Shown: positions 41,353-50,522, numbered from the stretch's first letter. The stretch is 53,389 nucleotides of DNA from an uncultured bacterium (GCA_900551965.1 URYF01000004.1:1-53389); one strand, 5' to 3'. Numbers and translations: made by a program. The notes: a model not told the origin generated them from the sequence alone.

Positions 41353-43899
41353 TTACGTATCAATATTTGTAGCATAAACCGCATTAGACTCAATAAAGTC
41401 ACGTCTTGGTTCAACCTTATCACCCATCAACACGTCAAACAATTGATCACACAACATTGCATCTTCTACATTAACTTTTAACAATGTTCTTGTCGCAGGA
41501 TCCATTGTAGTTTCCCAAAGCTGCTGCGGCATCATTTCACCAAGCCCTTTAAAACGTTGGATTTGTAATCCTTTTTGACCTCTATCATCAATAATTTTTT
41601 GTAATCTTTCAAATGAATCAATTTCATATTTTTCAGTATCTGTTTCAAGCAGCAACCCGTTAGATTCCTCAATCAAGAAATCACGAATAATCGGATATGA
41701 AGACTTCAATTTTTTATACTCAGAACTTTTGATAATATTTTGGTTCAATACGACATGCTCTTCTTCATTCAAATGCAGCATAAATGAATATTTAGCATTT
41801 TCAGGATTATATTTAACCTCAACTTTATAATTTTCAGCTTCCTGAATATTATAATTTTTAGCATGGTCAAGCAAGTAGTGATTTAAGTAATCACAAACTT
41901 CGTTCATTCTTGACTGGCTGTCAAAATCTTCCAATTTGATATCCGAACGCGCAAGCCCTCTTAAAAATACCGCAGGATATAAGTTCAAAATCGGGTTGTT
42001 ATAAGAACGATAAAATTCTGACATATTTCTAATCAGTTCTAATAATTCATCACCGGTTTTAACATTTTTCTTATCCTTATCAGAAAGACTTAAATTCTTA
42101 ATACCGCGTTCTTTAAGCATTTTATCCAAAACATGTTCATTAAACAGATATTCTGAAGTTTTGCCCTGAGTAACCTTGAATAAAGGCGGCTGAGCAATAT
42201 ATACATAACCGTTTTCAATCAACGGTCTGGCATAACGGAAGAAGAACGTTAACATCAATGTTCTAATATGAGCGCCGTCAACATCAGCATCTGTCATGAT
42301 AATAATTTTATGATATCTTAATTTATCAATCTCAACTTCTTCTTCGTTGCGGCTAATTTTAATGCCAAAAGCCTGAACCATAGACTGAATTTCGTTATTA
42401 GCATAAATTCTGTCTAATCTTGCTTTTTCAACATTTAAGATTTTACCTCTTAACGGCAAAATTGCCTGAAACATTCTGTTTCTGCCTTGTTTTGCAGAGC
42501 CGCCCGCTGAATCACCCTCAACCAGATAAATTTCGCATTTTTCAGGTTCGCGATTTGAGCAGTCAGCAAGTTTACCGGGCAATGTAGAATTTTCAAGAAC
42601 AGTTTTTCTTCTTGTTAATTCTCTTGCTCTTCTTGCTGCTTCTCTGGCTCTTTGAGCTTGCAAGGTTTTTTCAAGAATCATTTTTGCAATTTTAGGATTA
42701 AACTCAAGCCATTCCTGCAATTTATCGCGAACAGCATCTTGAACTGCACCCATAGCTTCTTGAGAACCTAATTTTTCTTTTGTCTGACCTTCAAATTCAG
42801 GGTTCGGAATCTTAACAGAAACAATAGCGGTCAAGCCTTCACGAACATCTTCCCCCGAGAGATTTTGTTCAGAATCTTTTAAGATATTATTTTTTCTTGC
42901 ATAATCATTTAATACACGGGTAATTGAGTTTCTAAACCCGGTAAGGTGTGTTCCGCCTGAATGAGTATTGATATTATTGGCAAAAGACAAAACACTTTCT
43001 GTATAAGAATCAGTGTATTGCATTGCAACTTCAACCTGCAAATCTCCAACAACTTTATCAATATAAATAGGTTTATCATGAAGAACGGTTTTATTTTTGT
43101 TCAAAAATTCAACATAGCTGCCGATACCGCCTTCATAATGGAAAGTTTCGACTTCTTCTGAATCATGACGAGAGAAAATAATTTTTAAACCTTTATTCAA
43201 AAATGCCATCTCTCTTAATCTGTTTGCAATAACATCACAGTCAATTTCAGTAGTTTCCGTAAAGATTTCAGGATCCGGCCACCAAGTAGTTTTTGTACCT
43301 GTTTTTTCGGTAGCTTCACCTTTTTCAACAGGAGCAAGAGGCTCCCCTCTCATATATTCCTGACGCCATACAAACCCTTGACGAGAAACTTCTACAATAT
43401 ATTTTTCAGATAACGCGTTTACAACAGACGCCCCAACTCCGTGAAGACCGCCTGAAACTTTATATCCGCCATCTCCAAATTTTCCGCCTGCGTGAAGTAC
43501 CGTATGAACAATTTCAAGAGCGGATTTTCCGCTGTCAGGCTTGATATCAACAGGAATACCACGACCGTTATCTTCTACAGTTATACTGTTATCTTTGTGA
43601 ATAGTAACATATATATCAGTACAGAAACCGGCTAAAGATTCATCAATAGAGTTATCAACAATTTCATAAATACAGTGGTGCAAACCTCTTTGAGAAGTTG
43701 AACCAATATACATACCCGGTCTTATACGAACAGCTTCAAGCCCTTCCAAAACCCTGATATTATCTGCACTATACTCTGCAGAAGTCTTAGTTTCTATTTC
43801 TTCATACGAACCGGACGGCTCGACAACCGGAATACTTTCAACTGCTTTTATCGCTTCCAAACCTTTATCATTAACAATGTCTTGTGTGTTTTCTGACAT
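41353..43899 (-). CDS. gyrB: DNA gyrase subunit B
   Basis: GyrB supplies ATPase and TOPRIM functions of gyrase. The 848-aa frame starts at the ATG at 43899, 6 nt after AGGGAG; earlier in-frame ATGs lie upstream of that site. The GHKL ATPase motifs EIVDNSIDE, NGRGIPV and GGLHGVG, the TOPRIM EGDSAGGSA and MTDADVDGAHI are all in place. About 170 extra residues in the TOPRIM part, before RFKGLGEM, match the long GyrB type of many Gram-negative bacteria. The first 45 residues are an extra acidic extension. gyrA is not in the window. Confidence 0.96.
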   Translation of the reverse strand: MSENTQDIVNDKGLEAIKAVESIPVVEPSGSYEEIETKTSAEYSADNIRVLEGLEAVRIRPGMYIGSTSQRGLHHCIYEIVDNSIDESLAGFCTDIYVTIHKDNSITVEDNGRGIPVDIKPDSGKSALEIVHTVLHAGGKFGDGGYKVSGGLHGVGASVVNALSEKYIVEVSRQGFVWRQEYMRGEPLAPVEKGEATEKTGTKTTWWPDPEIFTETTEIDCDVIANRLREMAFLNKGLKIIFSRHDSEEVETFHYEGGIGSYVEFLNKNKTVLHDKPIYIDKVVGDLQVEVAMQYTDSYTESVLSFANNINTHSGGTHLTGFRNSITRVLNDYARKNNILKDSEQNLSGEDVREGLTAIVSVKIPNPEFEGQTKEKLGSQEAMGAVQDAVRDKLQEWLEFNPKIAKMILEKTLQAQRAREAARRARELTRRKTVLENSTLPGKLADCSNREPEKCEIYLVEGDSAGGSAKQGRNRMFQAILPLRGKILNVEKARLDRIYANNEIQSMVQAFGIKISRNEEEVEIDKLRYHKIIIMTDADVDGAHIRTLMLTFFFRYARPLIENGYVYIAQPPLFKVTQGKTSEYLFNEHVLDKMLKERGIKNLSLSDKDKKNVKTGDELLELIRNMSEFYRSYNNPILNLYPAVFLRGLARSDIKLEDFDSQSRMNEVCDYLNHYLLDHAKNYNIQEAENYKVEVKYNPENAKYSFMLHLNEEEHVVLNQNIIKSSEYKKLKSSYPIIRDFLIEESNGLLLETDTEKYEIDSFERLQKIIDDRGQKGLQIQRFKGLGEMMPQQLWETTMDPATRTLLKVNVEDAMLCDQLFDVLMGDKVEPRRDFIESNAVYATNIDT

Positions 43900-43932
43900 A
43901 TACATCTCCCTAATATACTGAAATATAGTAAC

Positions 43933-43962
43933 AGTATAGCACAAAAGAATTTACTGTGCCAA
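43933..43962 (-). promoter_or_regulatory. Predicted promoter of gyrB
   Basis: Minus-strand TTGGCA (43962-43957), an 18-bp spacer and TATACT (43938-43933) with a TG just upstream of the -10. The predicted leader is about 27 nt. Confidence 0.6.
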
Positions 43963-44093
43963 ATATGTTTACTTTAGTTTACTATAATAAATTACGTTAT
44001 CAAATCCAAACTCCCCGGTTTTAAATAAGATTTTACCCTCTTGCCATATAAAAAAAGGTATAATAAAATAGTAATGTAATAAGTGAGGAAGAT

Positions 44094-44336
44094 ATGACAA
44101 AACATGTTATAAAAGTTTGTATGGGCAGTTCGTGTTTCGCGCGCGGAAACCTTGAAAATTTAAAATACTTAGAAGAATATATTAAAAATAATAAGTTGGA
44201 TGCTGAAATTGAATTAGTTGGCGGCTTATGCCAGGAACAATGCAGTTCGGGTCCTAATATTTATATAGACGATGTTTTATATAATGAAATCAATGAAGAC
44301 AAATTAAAAGAAATATTATCAACAGCTTTAGTGTAA
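44094..44336 (+). CDS. Thioredoxin-like [2Fe-2S] ferredoxin (HydC/NuoE C-terminal type)
   Basis: An 80-aa small electron carrier. The four cluster cysteines are in the pattern of thioredoxin-like [2Fe-2S] proteins: CMGSSC (about residues 9-14) and CQEQC (about 46-50, GGLCQEQCSSGP). It lacks the helical N-terminal domain of full NuoE/HydC. First gene of the hydrogenase operon. A TATAAT at 44059-44064 and GAGGAAG before the ATG serve it. Probably exchanges electrons with HydS or HydA (inference). Confidence 0.85.
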   Translation: MTKHVIKVCMGSSCFARGNLENLKYLEEYIKNNKLDAEIELVGGLCQEQCSSGPNIYIDDVLYNEINEDKLKEILSTALV

Positions 44337-44358
44337 AAATAAAATTTAGGGGTTTAAA

Positions 44359-46080
44359 ATGAATAATCAACATCCGGTATATACTCTTACTAATGAATGC
44401 CACGACTGTTACAAATGCGTAAGAGAATGCCCGGTTAAGGCAATCAAAATCGAGAACAACCACGCATCGGTAATTCCTGACAAATGTATTTCATGCGGAA
44501 CATGCGTTAAGGTTTGTCCGGCAAACGCAAAATGTGTAAGAAATGATCTGGAAAAAGTTAAAAATCTTTTGATTTCCGGCAAAGAAGTTTATGTTTCACT
44601 GGCTCCGTCATGGCGCGGAGTTTTTGAAATGTCTGCTCAAAAAATGATTGCCGTCTTAAAACGATTAGGATTTAAAGATATTTCCGAAACAGCGCTTGGC
44701 GCGCAAGAGGTTTCTATAAAAACAGCAGATATGCTTAATAACATGGAAAAAGGGCTGTGGATTTCAAGTGCCTGCCCTGTAATCGTTGATTATATCAGGC
44801 TTTACAATCCGGAATTTTCAAAATATATAACCCCGATAGGCTCACCTGCAAGAACTCATGCTAAAATGCTCCGTGAAGAATTTGGCAATGATATCGCGGT
44901 TGTATTTATCGGACCTTGTATCGGCAAGAAAAAAGAAGCCGATGAACCTGATGGTTTAATTGATATTGCCATAACTTTTGAAGAGTTAAAAATCTGGATT
45001 AATGACCAAATCCCGGATATTTCGGAAATTCAAAAAGATGAAAGCTATACATTTGTTCCAAGAAGTGCCCATGAAGGTTCTCTTTACCCGATAGACGGCG
45101 GAATGAATGAAACAATCAGGCGCATAGGAATAAAAGATAACGTACAATTGCTTGAAATCTGCTCAATCCCTGCTTTTGAAAAAGCTCTAAATAATCTCAA
45201 TCCAGAAACAATAAGCCGCCCAATTTTTGTGGAAGCTTTAGCTTGTGAAGGCGGCTGTGTTGCAGGCCCTTGTATTTCAACAGACAAAGCAAGCATAAGT
45301 ATAATTTCAGATGTTTTGGCAAAAGTTAAAAACAGACCTATAATCCCTAAAAAACCGGAATTTGTAGTAGATTATGAATATAAGCCGTCAGGAATTACCG
45401 AATCAAAATATTCAATTGAAGAAATTACCCAAACTCTGAAAAAAATCGGTAAACACACAGTTGATGATGAATTAAACTGCGGAGGCTGCGGATATTCTTC
45501 ATGCAGAGAACTGGCAGTAGCGTTACTTGACGGAGTTGCAGAATCTTCAATGTGCGTTTCTTATATGAGAAAAATAGCTATGAGAAAAGCTGCCGCAATG
45601 CTTCGTTGTATGCCGGCGGCAATCGTTATGGTTGATAATAATATGAACATATTAGAAGCTAATGACAGCTTTATGAAAATGTTCACAGGTGATATGTACG
45701 AAATATTCAAAGCAAGACCTGACGGTTTAACAGGAGCGGCAATTGACAGAATTGTCGAATTTTCAGACATATTCAGAACAATTTTGAAAACAGGTAAAGA
45801 CCTTCATAAAGAACATTATAATATTAAAGACAGATTATATGATATTAATGCATTTACAATTGAACAAAACGAAATTGTCGGTGCGATTATAACAGATGTA
45901 ACCCAAACAGAAACCAACAGAGAAAAAATTTCTGAAAAAGCTAAAGAAGTTATATCAAAAAACATTTCTATCGTACAGGAAATTGCCTGCCTTCTCGGGG
46001 AACACATGGTTGAAACAGAAACATTATTAAACTCTATCGCAAACGATTATGATGACAAAATCGAAGGAGATAGCAAATAA
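44359..46080 (+). CDS. hydS: Putative sensory [FeFe]-hydrogenase HydS with PAS domain
   Basis: This 573-aa protein is modular. It has two [4Fe-4S] ferredoxin motifs (C14-C24 and C43-C53) and an [FeFe]-hydrogenase H-cluster domain (about residues 70-330). A further Cys-rich [4Fe-4S] motif follows (C374, C377, C382, C399; NCGGCGYSSC), then a PAS domain (about 412-515) and a helical tail. All four H-cluster ligands are kept (C139, C187, C296, C300). The proton-transfer cysteine of the usual TSCCP is Ala (SSACP). This matches group C sensory hydrogenases, known from Ruminococcus albus among others, which are thought to sense H2 rather than turn it over. AGGGG precedes the ATG. The next gene overlaps by 1 nt. 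Confidence 0.88.
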   Translation: MNNQHPVYTLTNECHDCYKCVRECPVKAIKIENNHASVIPDKCISCGTCVKVCPANAKCVRNDLEKVKNLLISGKEVYVSLAPSWRGVFEMSAQKMIAVLKRLGFKDISETALGAQEVSIKTADMLNNMEKGLWISSACPVIVDYIRLYNPEFSKYITPIGSPARTHAKMLREEFGNDIAVVFIGPCIGKKKEADEPDGLIDIAITFEELKIWINDQIPDISEIQKDESYTFVPRSAHEGSLYPIDGGMNETIRRIGIKDNVQLLEICSIPAFEKALNNLNPETISRPIFVEALACEGGCVAGPCISTDKASISIISDVLAKVKNRPIIPKKPEFVVDYEYKPSGITESKYSIEEITQTLKKIGKHTVDDELNCGGCGYSSCRELAVALLDGVAESSMCVSYMRKIAMRKAAAMLRCMPAAIVMVDNNMNILEANDSFMKMFTGDMYEIFKARPDGLTGAAIDRIVEFSDIFRTILKTGKDLHKEHYNIKDRLYDINAFTIEQNEIVGAIITDVTQTETNREKISEKAKEVISKNISIVQEIACLLGEHMVETETLLNSIANDYDDKIEGDSK

Positions 46081-47243
46081 TGTTTATTGATATCGACTGC
46101 AGCCAGGTAAAAAAATATAACCAAAACGCTTACGGAGATTATTTTATTTCAAAAAGATATCCAGATGAAGCAAAATTAATTGCTGTGCTATCTGATGGCT
46201 TAGGCAGCGGAATTAAAGCAAATATTTTGTCTTGTATGACAGCAACTATGCTTTTAAAATTTGTTGAAAAACAGGAAATTCCAATCCGCCACGCTGCAGA
46301 AATTGTTATGAACTCTCTGCCGGTTTGTAAAATCAGAAAAATCAGCTATTCTACTTTTTCAATAATTGATGTTAACGATGAAGGAGATGCAAGAATTATT
46401 GAAGAAGGAAATCCTGAATTTTTATGGATAAAAAATAACGAAGTTTTAGATCCGCCATACGATACTATCCAATCAAAAACATTTAAAAACAGGTGTATGA
46501 AAAGTTACAAAATTCACCTTGAGCTGGGGGACAGGCTGATATTTTGCTCAGACGGTGTAACCCAATGCGGGCTTGGCAACGGCAGATTAAAACTCGGATT
46601 ACGCAGAGAAGGATTGATTAATCTTGTACTTGCAAAGTTAAAAGAAGAACCTGACATCTCCAGTTCTGAACTTTCGGCATACATAATCCGCCAAACCAAA
46701 AATATTGAAACCGACAGGCTGCCAAAAGATGATATCTCAGCCTGTGTACTATATTTTAGAGAACCGCGGACATCTTTAGTTTTCACAGGTCCTCCGTTTA
46801 ATCAGAAAAAAGATGCCGAATATGCAAGAATGTTTGATGAATTTCAGGGTAAAAAAGCAATCTGCGGCGGTACAACTGCAAATTTAATCTCAAGAGAATT
46901 AAACAGACCTATTACTATGGATAAAGAAATAAGTATAGGCAAACTCCCGAGCTGCTCATATATGGACGGAGTCGATCTTGTAACCGAAGGTATTTTGACT
47001 TTAACTGAAACTTTGGAATGCCTGGAAGCAGGGAAATTAGATATTGACAATGCCGCTGGAAAGCTGATAAAATTTTTACTAGATAGTGATTGCATAAACT
47101 TTATGGTAGGTGCAAAACTCAATCAGGCACATTACAATCCGGCACTGCCTGTTGAAATTGAAATCAGAAAAAATATCATCAAAAAAATGGCAGCAGTTCT
47201 GCAGGATAAATATTTTAAAAAAGTTAGTGTACAATATATGTAA
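46080..47243 (+). CDS. SpoIIE-type PP2C serine phosphatase
   Basis: A 387-aa protein. The first 230 residues form a PP2C/SpoIIE domain with metal-binding motifs VLSDGLGSG (about residues 36-44), FCSDGVTQCG and KDDISACVL. The C-terminal 150 residues are an unassigned alpha/beta extension that starts after TSLVFTGPP, the second part common to phosphatases in this hydrogenase context. Its start overlaps the HydS stop (TAATG) with AAGGAG upstream, so the two are made in fixed ratio. The likely role is to pass the HydS signal by dephosphorylating a Ser/Thr-phosphorylated target. No kinase, anti-sigma or STAS target lies nearby. Confidence 0.85.
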   Translation: MFIDIDCSQVKKYNQNAYGDYFISKRYPDEAKLIAVLSDGLGSGIKANILSCMTATMLLKFVEKQEIPIRHAAEIVMNSLPVCKIRKISYSTFSIIDVNDEGDARIIEEGNPEFLWIKNNEVLDPPYDTIQSKTFKNRCMKSYKIHLELGDRLIFCSDGVTQCGLGNGRLKLGLRREGLINLVLAKLKEEPDISSSELSAYIIRQTKNIETDRLPKDDISACVLYFREPRTSLVFTGPPFNQKKDAEYARMFDEFQGKKAICGGTTANLISRELNRPITMDKEISIGKLPSCSYMDGVDLVTEGILTLTETLECLEAGKLDIDNAAGKLIKFLLDSDCINFMVGAKLNQAHYNPALPVEIEIRKNIIKKMAAVLQDKYFKKVSVQYM

Positions 47244-47273
47244 AGAACTACATATAACAAGAGGAAGATGAAA

Positions 47274-47531
47274 ATGGAAAAAATCAGCGTAAAAGTATGC
47301 TTAGGAACAACATGTTTTGTAATGGGTTCCGCAAACCTTCAGGAACTAATTGACATAGTTCCCGAAAAATACGGAGATAAGGTAGATGTTTCAGGTGTAC
47401 CGTGTCTTGGTTTATGTTCAACAGACTGGGAGTTTTCAAAAGCACCTTATGTAAAAGTGGACAACGAAGTTATCAAAGAGGCAACTGTTGAAAAAGTTCT
47501 ATCAGCAATCAATGCAAAGTTAGAAAAATAA
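47274..47531 (+). CDS. Second thioredoxin-like [2Fe-2S] ferredoxin
   Basis: An 85-aa (or 87-aa) paralogue of the 80-aa ferredoxin that opens the operon. Cysteines are in CLGTTC (about residues 8-13) and CLGLC (about 44-48). I use the second ATG (47274) because it lies 9 nt from AGAGG; the first (47268) lies 3 nt from it. It sits immediately upstream of hydA (17 nt) and probably serves as its redox partner or a subunit. Confidence 0.82.
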   Translation: MEKISVKVCLGTTCFVMGSANLQELIDIVPEKYGDKVDVSGVPCLGLCSTDWEFSKAPYVKVDNEVIKEATVEKVLSAINAKLEK

Positions 47532-47548
47532 AAGAAAAGGATTGAAAA

Positions 47549-49015
47549 ATGGCTATAAATACCCCGAGACAAACTTCTCACTTAAAAAGAGAAATTCTCG
47601 TAAGACTTATCAAAGCATATTTGAGTGATAATTTTGAAGAAAATACAAGAAAAATTCCTTATGATATGCGTCCAAAAGGCAGTGAAGTGCCTTTTAGATG
47701 CTGTATTCATAAAGAGCGTGCAATCTTGAGAGACAGAGCAATCGCAGGTCTGGGACTTTCTATTGAAGAGGCCGAAGACAGCGAATTATTATCGACACTT
47801 GCAGATAAAGCAGAAGAAAGAAAAGAACCGGAAGAAAATCCGCTTACGGTTTTACAAACCGCTTGTAAAGGTTGCGTACCCTCAAGAATTTATGTAACAG
47901 ATCTTTGCCAGGGCTGCGTTGCAAGGCCTTGCGAATCAACCTGCCGCTTTGGCGCAATAAAAGTCGAAAACGGTAAATCTGTTATTGACCCGTCTAAATG
48001 TAAAAATTGCGGAATGTGCGCTCAGGTATGCCCTTATCAGGCTATCGCAAAAATAATTGTTCCTTGTGAAAATGCCTGCCCGGTAGGTGCGATTGCAAAA
48101 GATGAAGAAGGGTTAGCACATATCGATTTTGAAAAGTGTATTTCTTGCGGGAAATGCGTAAGTGCCTGCCCGTTTGGCGCAGTTCATGAAAAAAGCCAAA
48201 TTATTGATATACTAAAGGCAATAAAAGAAGGTAAAAAGTTAACAGCAATGGTTGCTCCGGCAATCTTTGGACAGTTGCCTTGCTCCCCTAAACAATTAAA
48301 ACAGGCAATTCTGTCTTTAGGATTTTCTGATGTTGTTGAAGTTGCAGAAGGTGCAGATATTACAACTAAAAATGAAGCCGCTGAATTCGTCGAAAGAATG
48401 GAAAAAGGTGACGGCTTTATGACAACTTCTTGTTGTGCAGGCTACAATGAACTTGTAGAAAAACATGTTCCAGAACTAAAACCTTTCCGTTCAGAAACAA
48501 AAACTCCTGCATACTATACAGCTGAACTTGTAAAAAATGAAACACCTGACGTTATTACAGTATTTTTCAGCCCTTGTGTTGCAAAAAGACGTGAAGCTCT
48601 GCAAAATCCAAACATTGATTATGTTTTGAATTACGAAGAATTAGGCGCATGGTTCATTGCCCTAAATGTTCAGGTTTCAGCATGTGATGAATCCGAGTTT
48701 AGAAAAGAATCATCTGCCCAAGCCAGAAATTTTGCAGTAACAGGCGGAGTTGCAGGTGCGGTTAATTCTCTTCTTGATGAAGATGAAAAAGCTAAACCAT
48801 ACGTAATTGACGGATTAAACAAACAGTCAATCAGGGATTTGAAAAAATTTGCCAAAAACGGAACATGCGAACTTGGTAATCTTATTGAAGTAATGGCTTG
48901 TACAGGCGGCTGTTTGGGCGGTTCCAGCACTATTAATGCATATAAACCGGCTTTAAAACAGTTAACAACATACGTTAGCGAAAGTCCGGAAATCAAAGAC
49001 GTCGTAAAAAAATAA
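47549..49015 (+). CDS. hydA: Catalytic monomeric-type [FeFe]-hydrogenase (HydA2-like)
   Basis: This 488-aa enzyme would reduce protons to H2 with ferredoxin. The N-terminal part is a family-specific region of about 95 residues. Next come Fe-S sites: C106, C109, C120, C123, C128, C132; C151-C161; C173, C177; and C197-C207. The H-cluster domain (about 230-470) has TTSCCAGY (C295, C296), FSPCVAKRRE (C343) and VMACTGGCLGG (C451, C455). Both cysteines of the TSCC pair are kept, so proton transfer should work. The CCAGY form resembles group B enzymes such as HydA2 of R. albus (inference). AAGGA precedes the ATG. Maturases HydEFG are not in the window. Confidence 0.93.
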   Translation: MAINTPRQTSHLKREILVRLIKAYLSDNFEENTRKIPYDMRPKGSEVPFRCCIHKERAILRDRAIAGLGLSIEEAEDSELLSTLADKAEERKEPEENPLTVLQTACKGCVPSRIYVTDLCQGCVARPCESTCRFGAIKVENGKSVIDPSKCKNCGMCAQVCPYQAIAKIIVPCENACPVGAIAKDEEGLAHIDFEKCISCGKCVSACPFGAVHEKSQIIDILKAIKEGKKLTAMVAPAIFGQLPCSPKQLKQAILSLGFSDVVEVAEGADITTKNEAAEFVERMEKGDGFMTTSCCAGYNELVEKHVPELKPFRSETKTPAYYTAELVKNETPDVITVFFSPCVAKRREALQNPNIDYVLNYEELGAWFIALNVQVSACDESEFRKESSAQARNFAVTGGVAGAVNSLLDEDEKAKPYVIDGLNKQSIRDLKKFAKNGTCELGNLIEVMACTGGCLGGSSTINAYKPALKQLTTYVSESPEIKDVVKK

Positions 49016-49036
49016 TAAAATAAATAATTAATTACT

Positions 49037-49069
49037 AAAAAGGAGAAATATAAAATATTTCTCCTTTTT
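49037..49069. terminator. Terminator of the hydrogenase operon (also usable by fliI)
   Basis: A perfect 15-bp stem (49037-49051 with 49055-49069, core AGGAGAAATAT) with a 3-nt loop and U runs on both strands, placed between convergent hydA and fliI. Confidence 0.9.
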
Positions 49070-49076
49070 TATAACC

Positions 49077-50411
49077 TTAAAATTTAATCTCAACAAGCTG
49101 TCCTATTGTACCTTCCATCGTTACACTGTCTGATGTTCGCTGCTGTAAAAACGCATTAACTTTCGGTATCATTTCAATTGCAGTATCAAGTCGAGGGTTT
49201 GAACCCGGCTGATACATACCAACATCAATCAAATCCTTATTTTCTCGATAGAGTGACAGTATTGTCCTTAATTTTGCAGCTGCAGCTTTATGCTCAGGAG
49301 CTGCAATAGCACTCATCAAACGGGAAATACTACCCAAAACATCAATCGCCGGATAATGGTTAGACTCGGCAACCTTCCTTGATAAGAAAATGTGCCCGTC
49401 AACAATACCACGCACAATATCAACAATAGGATCAGAAATATCATCACCTTCCATTAAAACAGTATAAAGCGCGGTAATTGAACCTTTTGGACTATTCCCC
49501 GCACGTTCAAGAACCTTTTGAAGCCAGGAAAAAATTGACGGCGGATACCCTTTCATTGTCGGAGGCTCCCCTAATGACAACCCAACCTCACGTCCTGCCA
49601 TCGCACAACGGGTTACAGTATCAGTCATAAGAAAAACTTTTTTACCCTGATCCCTAAAATATTCACAAACAGCAGTTGCTGCCTGAAGTGCTTTTTGACG
49701 GATTAATGGCGGCTGGTCTCCCGTAGAACAAACCAAAACGGATTTTGCCATACCGACTTCTCCTAACGCATCTTCTACAAATTCCTTAACTTCACGACCG
49801 CGTTCACCGATTAAGGCAACAACGTTAACATCAGCATCGGAATTTCTTGCAATCATACCAAGTAATGTACTTTTGCCAACGCCGGATCCGGCAAATAAAC
49901 CAAGTCTTTGTCCGCAGCCCATTGTCATACACCCGTCAATCGCTCTTACACCTGTTGAAAACTGTTCAGTAATAATAGGACGCTCAAAAGGTCCAGGAGG
50001 CGGACCATCAATAGGCCGCCACTCAGCATTTGTAGTATCTAGCGGCTTGCCATCAATAGGGTTACCGAGCGGATCAATTAATCTTCCCAATAAAAAATCT
50101 CCAATAGGAATTGTTACCGGCCGACGGGTTGTTGTCACTAAACTGCCCTGCCCGATACCGCTGCCATCTAATAAAAGTGATAATTGTGCAACCTCACCTT
50201 TGAATGCCGCAACTTCCGCCGGTTTTTGTTCACCTTGGAAATTTTCAATATAACACAAGTCCCCAATCTTCAACCCAGGAAGCTTGACCTCAACTGTCAA
50301 TCCTAAAAGCTTTGATACAGAACCCTTAAAGGTATATAGTTCTGTTTCATCAAGCTTGGATTTAACATTTTGCTTTAACTCTTCAATACTACTTTTATCA
50401 AATGCTGTCAT
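49077..50411 (-). CDS. fliI: Flagellar/type III secretion ATPase FliI
   Basis: FliI energises export of flagellar or injectisome substrates. The frame at the ATG 50411 gives 444 aa. The Walker A is GSGVGKST (about residues 167-174). The DxxPPP-like IDGPPPGPFERPI, the GERGREVKEF box and the LMTDTVTRCAMAGREVGLS Walker B region are typical of FliI/SctN rather than F1 beta. No other flagellar or secretion gene is in the window, so flagellar and non-flagellar use cannot be told apart. A promoter lies directly before the ATG and there is no Shine-Dalgarno. It converges on the hydrogenase operon terminator. Confidence 0.92.
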   Translation of the reverse strand: MTAFDKSSIEELKQNVKSKLDETELYTFKGSVSKLLGLTVEVKLPGLKIGDLCYIENFQGEQKPAEVAAFKGEVAQLSLLLDGSGIGQGSLVTTTRRPVTIPIGDFLLGRLIDPLGNPIDGKPLDTTNAEWRPIDGPPPGPFERPIITEQFSTGVRAIDGCMTMGCGQRLGLFAGSGVGKSTLLGMIARNSDADVNVVALIGERGREVKEFVEDALGEVGMAKSVLVCSTGDQPPLIRQKALQAATAVCEYFRDQGKKVFLMTDTVTRCAMAGREVGLSLGEPPTMKGYPPSIFSWLQKVLERAGNSPKGSITALYTVLMEGDDISDPIVDIVRGIVDGHIFLSRKVAESNHYPAIDVLGSISRLMSAIAAPEHKAAAAKLRTILSLYRENKDLIDVGMYQPGSNPRLDTAIEMIPKVNAFLQQRTSDSVTMEGTIGQLVEIKF

Positions 50412-50417
50412 ATTTTT

Positions 50418-50445
50418 ATTATAGCAATATTTGCGCAATTATCAA
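50418..50445 (-). promoter_or_regulatory. Predicted promoter of fliI, giving a leaderless transcript
   Basis: Minus-strand TTGATA (50445-50440), a 16-bp spacer and TATAAT (50423-50418). The ATG of fliI begins 6 nt after the -10, so transcription would start at or next to the start codon. Confidence 0.55.
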
Positions 50446-50456
50446 TTTATTAACAC

Positions 50457-50498
50457 AAAAACGCCTTTTAAAATATATAATTTCAAAAAGCGTTTTTA
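50457..50498 (-). terminator. Terminator after adk
   Basis: An AT-rich stem with a GCG/CGC core (arms 50457-50468 and 50485-50496) is better paired on the minus strand and is followed there by U. It separates adk from the fliI promoter. Confidence 0.6.
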
Positions 50499-50522
50499 TG
50501 AAAATTTATTTAATATTGAATA

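Noticed and set aside
44359..46080. HydS as an ordinary H2-evolving hydrogenase
   Set aside because: Loss of the proton-transfer cysteine, a PAS domain and a coupled phosphatase argue for sensing.
47549..49015. HydA as subunit of a trimeric bifurcating HydABC
   Set aside because: No flavin/NAD-binding HydB subunit is encoded in the operon; the two small [2Fe-2S] proteins lack the full NuoE domain.
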